Below, one piece after another: positions 39,988-43,311 of a stretch of 43,311 nucleotides of DNA; positions within the stretch are counted from its first letter, which is position 1, and each line of letters starts with the position of its first letter. This DNA is from Seminavis robusta. Taxonomy: Eukaryota; Bacillariophyta; Bacillariophyceae; Naviculales; Naviculaceae. The notes under the pieces are model-generated. The model was given only the letters and a program-made list of their open reading frames with translations. It made no database searches and was not told the origin of the DNA. The stretch is taken from positions 1 to 43,311 of the forward strand of contig CAICTM010000901.1 in NCBI GenBank assembly GCA_903772945.1. The letters are read 5' to 3'. Both the position numbers and the translations under genes were made by a program.

Positions 39988-42640
39988 TCATCGGACGTTC
40001 TGTGGATTCTGACTGGATTTTGACTGGATTTCAGCGACCATGTGTGTTAGATTACCATTCTGCTGGTTCGGGTTGAAGGGTACCAAGTTCCCATTTGCGT
40101 CTCGAACCCAAACCTCTTGTGGTGGATTGGTTGCTGTGCCTGCACCTGTGGAGCAGGTTGTGGAATGTATTGTTGCATCTGTGGTGCCGGCTGAAGTGCT
40201 TGCTGAAACTGGGGATACACAAATTGTTGTGGTTGTGGCATCATCATATTCTGCATCATGGCTGCTTGCTGTTGCATCGCTACCATTTGACTCCACCCCG
40301 ATGGAATAGGAATCGAGAACTGAGGCTGATGCTGCATTTGCATGGGAACTGATGGTTGATACATTCGTTGATCCATGACTTGATTCGCCGCCATCATGGG
40401 AGCTACCACCATTGGCTGGTTGAATGCTTGATTTGCTGTAACTGGAGCCATCGCCACTGGAGCCGCCGCAACTGGAGCGGCAAAAACAGGAGCTGCCGCA
40501 ACAGGAGCCGCCGCAACGGAAGCCATCGCCAATGATTGATGAGATCCTGCCACGGAAACAACAGCACCACCGGACACCGCAGGAGCAGATGCAACACTTG
40601 CCGTCGAAGCCGCAGCTTGAGCCTGGACCAACTCGAGCAATTGCTTCTTCGTCATCTTCTTCAACACCTTGTCCTCTGGAATGACGGATGGATCTTCGGT
40701 CAACAAGGAAGCGTCTTCTTCATCCTCCGAATCTTGAGTCAAGATCTCCTCGGGAACTGACTTGGCGGACGCAGTCTTCTTGGGCTTGCTCGACTTCTTC
40801 CAAACAGCGTCTTTTTCTTTTTGGGCTTGGCGCTTGGAGGCACGCTTGGCGTAGGGCTTACCGCCACCGTCATCAGATTCTTCGTCTGAAGTTCGTCTTG
40901 GAGGACGTGGATTTCCGTCTTCATTATCAGATTCCACGGCCAAGTCCTTATCAGAGCACATCAACGCCTTGAGAGCAGTTGATTGACCTTCATCTACGAG
41001 CCGAGCATATGGGATCTGACTCTGTTCGCACTTGTGACGGGCGAATTTCAATCGAGCCGCCATCGGAACCCGAGCTTATTGATGCATCTTGGTGATTCCA
41101 TAGGCATGAAGACCATGATTCGTGAACTTCTCAAGATTTGTGACTCCAATGATCGTGCTGAGTTGCTTGGCCATCTTGGATACGGTGTTGTGGCCAAGAT
41201 TGTAATTGGATGTACCACCCGACGGACAGAACCAAATGTCCCGATCCTTGTACTTGTTCTCGTAATATTTCTTGTATTCCTTCTTCTGCGTATTGGAGGA
41301 AGTCTTCGCGAAGAACTTCTTGGCTTCCGGGTGACACTTCGACAGGTAAAAGTCGAAACACTTGTAAGCACACAGTGGATCACGAGGATTCTCGACGATT
41401 TCCAACCAACGTTCTTTGTCCGAAAGAGCATTGGAATTGTAAAATGTCAGTCGATTCGTCTTGTCTTCTGGTAATCGGATTGCCATATGCAGACATCCAG
41501 CCAGGTCCCCCATCTCCCGAGTGTACATCCCGGAATAAGTATCCCGCATCATGAGACTCGACATTTCCTTACCACCCCGAAGAAGAAAAGATCGACCAAG
41601 GTGGAACACACAGACAAATTGGAGATCTTTTGGATTCGTCCAAGGTTGGAGTCTTCCGTCTTTGACAGCTTCGCGGATTTTCTTGTACGCTTCCCAATCA
41701 ATCTCCGAATGATGACTGCGAATTCCAAAAGTTGGATCCGTCTTGCGGATTTCCGCCCAATACTTGATCATGAATCCGTGGAAATCTCCTTTGGCGTTGA
41801 AATCCTCCTTGAAGGTATACTGAAATTTGTTGTGCGTCATGGTTCTCCACTTGGTGAATACATTATTAATGTATTGTGTGAAGACGATGGGGGAGAGAGG
41901 CTTGCCTTTGTTTGTACCGGACAAGCACAACCATTTCATTCCGCACAAGATGGCACAATAGTTGAGGATTTTATGTTTGTTGCGATCTTTTTCTCCGCAT
42001 ACCACGTTGAAGAAGCATAGTTGGTTGAGTGGACGTGGTCGTAATCGACGGGAACAATCTCAAGAAGACTGCTCAAGACGGATCCTCCATGCTCGCGGAT
42101 TGTCTCGAAGAATCACTTTTGAAGGCTCTCACATTTCTTCTCATACTTTCTGCCGCGTCTTCCTTGGTCCTTGCACTCTTCTAGAAGCTTTTGTTCTTTC
42201 TCTGTCAAGTCCAAGGTGGTAAAATCTCGACCAACACCAAGAGCACTGGCAATTTCAGCAGCATTTTTGGGTGGATTTTCTTGTGTTGGTGTTGGCTCTT
42301 CTTCAGCCTCTGTTGTGGCTGGATTTTGAGATGGATTTTGGGGAGACAAGGAGACTCTGGCTGGAGCTGGTGCCGGCGTACCAAAGTCAATGTTGGATTC
42401 AGAGCCAAGTGCCAGAAGATTTGCCACAACAAAACTGGTTCCTTGAGTCATTACTGGCCGTTCTTCCTCCTTTTTGTCGTCGGCGGCTTCTTCTTCTTCC
42501 TCATCCTCTTCCTCGCTGCTACTACTGCTACTGGTGTCTACAGGAGGAAGGGTAAACTCGCCTTCGTGGTTCTCAAGGAGTGGGCTGTGGTGGAGGAGTG
42601 TTCGGGTGTTCTCCTCTTCTTCTGATGACGACGAAGACAT
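39988..42640 (-). pseudogene. Crypton-like tyrosine recombinase gene, multiply broken
   Basis: Read from the ATG at 42640, an acidic Ser/Glu-rich N-terminus runs to a TGA at 42113-42115. The same frame continues (IVPVDYDHVHSTNYAS), then family-like sequence shifts frame near 42010 and runs to a TAA at 41076-41078. The same frame resumes with VPMAARLKFARHKC. The middle part resembles Crypton/DUF3504 recombinases: FVCVFHLGRSFLLRGGKEMSSL (catalytic Arg in LRGGKE), FTNHGLHAYGITK (H-x-x-R box with His in place of Arg) and ARHKCEQSQIPYARL (second His and Tyr). The C-terminal region is Ala/Pro/Gln/Met-rich low complexity. Near 40110-40140 a further frame change to WVRDANGNLVPFNPNQQNG is likely. I infer at least two nonsense codons and one or two frameshifts; introns could explain some. 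Confidence 0.55.
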
Positions 42641-43311
42641 GATGACCAGCTAGTACTAGGGAATTCCAGTACTCTCTAACAACAGTAGGGCTATTTACTC
42701 GGGCTTTTGTCAAGTAGATTACAGACAAAGACCTCCCGCCTCATTGACGGCCTTGATCTTGATCTGTGGTCTTTGATCTTGATCTGGTGTCTCGGCTGTC
42801 GGATTTTTGCCCTTGGGCTTCGCCCTCTTGCAAAAATCCTCCAGCCTCGACTGGATCCACGATCTCAGCCCTTGATCTTCGATCTCAGCCTAAAATCCGC
42901 TGGCGCGCGCTCTCGCGACGAATCGTGTCGGCTGCGCCTCCAAGAATTCTTGCGATCGCGCGCGCCATTGGATTTTCAATTTGCCGGGACGTTTTTCTAC
43001 AAGAGCTCATGCATTGGCTTAATTGCTGATGTGCTTCCTCTCGAGTGAAAGGAGAGCCCCTGAAACGCATGCGGTTGTATTATACGTATAACATTTTTAC
43101 TATGTATTCTACAGATCATACGTATTACACATATAACATTTTTAATATGTATTAGACAAGTCATACGTACAACACAGATAACACAAGTGAAACAATATTA
43201 TACGTATTACATGTATTATGTGTTGTACGTGTTTTACGTATAATACATAGTGACGAATTTTTGCCAAGTTTTTTTGCCAGGTGTTTTGCCAGGTGTTTGG
43301 GAGGCAGAGAG
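42641..43311. other. Right-end intergenic region with AT-rich inverted repeats
   Basis: No gene was seen. From about 43070 to 43250 the DNA is AT-rich and built of recurring TACGTAT/ATACGTA words. TGTATTATACGTA at 43076-43088 is matched by its reverse complement at 43235-43247. From 42760 to 42900 the words TTGATCTTGATCT and TCGATCTCAGCC recur. Confidence 0.5.

Overview
The window looks like nuclear DNA from a diatom, probably a pennate one. Genes are separated by repeat-rich spacers and carry few, short GT-AG introns (75-147 nt). Two proteins begin with a signal peptide followed by an ASAFAP-like motif with Phe at the cleavage site, the entry signal for complex plastids of red-algal origin. 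Several families are ones I recognise as diatom expansions: DUF6824, transmembrane LRR proteins, TIR/HET-like TPR proteins and FkbM methyltransferases. The species cannot be named from sequence alone.

Layout. 0-3 kb: a decayed F-box/ankyrin-type fragment, two TIR-bounded non-autonomous elements and a small IQ-motif ORF. 3.9-10.3 kb: a plastid-targeted tandem-domain protein (-), a TMEM53/DUF829 hydrolase (-), a proteasome beta-6 subunit with an unusual hydrophobic leader (-), and, divergent from it across about 180 bp, a LarB homologue (+, one intron). 10.8-13.6 kb: a TIR-like/TPR/multi-TM protein (-). 14.5-15.4 kb: a PsbQ-like thylakoid-lumen protein with a Tat signal (+). 15.7-17.9 kb: a transmembrane LRR protein (-). 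18.2-19.2 kb: a FAR1/WRKY-like DNA-binding protein (+). 19.6-21.5 kb: a CDPK-type protein whose kinase domain has lost its catalytic residues (+). 23.8-27.9 kb: a complete PIF/Harbinger transposon with a TAA target duplication. 28.4-29.5 kb: a DUF6824 protein (+). 33.1-34.0 kb: a MEST-like alpha/beta hydrolase (-). 34.3-34.6 kb: a second TIR-bounded palindrome array. 35.0-36.0 kb: a frameshifted FkbM methyltransferase (+). 37.2-39.4 kb: a basic repeat protein (+). 40.0-42.6 kb: a broken Crypton-like tyrosine-recombinase gene (-).

The genes do not form an operon or pathway; they are independent eukaryotic transcription units. The strongest novelty candidates are: the palindrome TACCGGTA, counted by eye about 18 times where about 0.7 would be expected; two small elements whose interiors are arrays of short inverted repeats sharing a TAGTTTC core; a Ca2+-binding pseudokinase of CDPK architecture; and a TIR-like-TPR-transmembrane protein that keeps the glutamate position used by TIR NADases. 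All coordinates, intron boundaries and counts were read by eye and not checked computationally.
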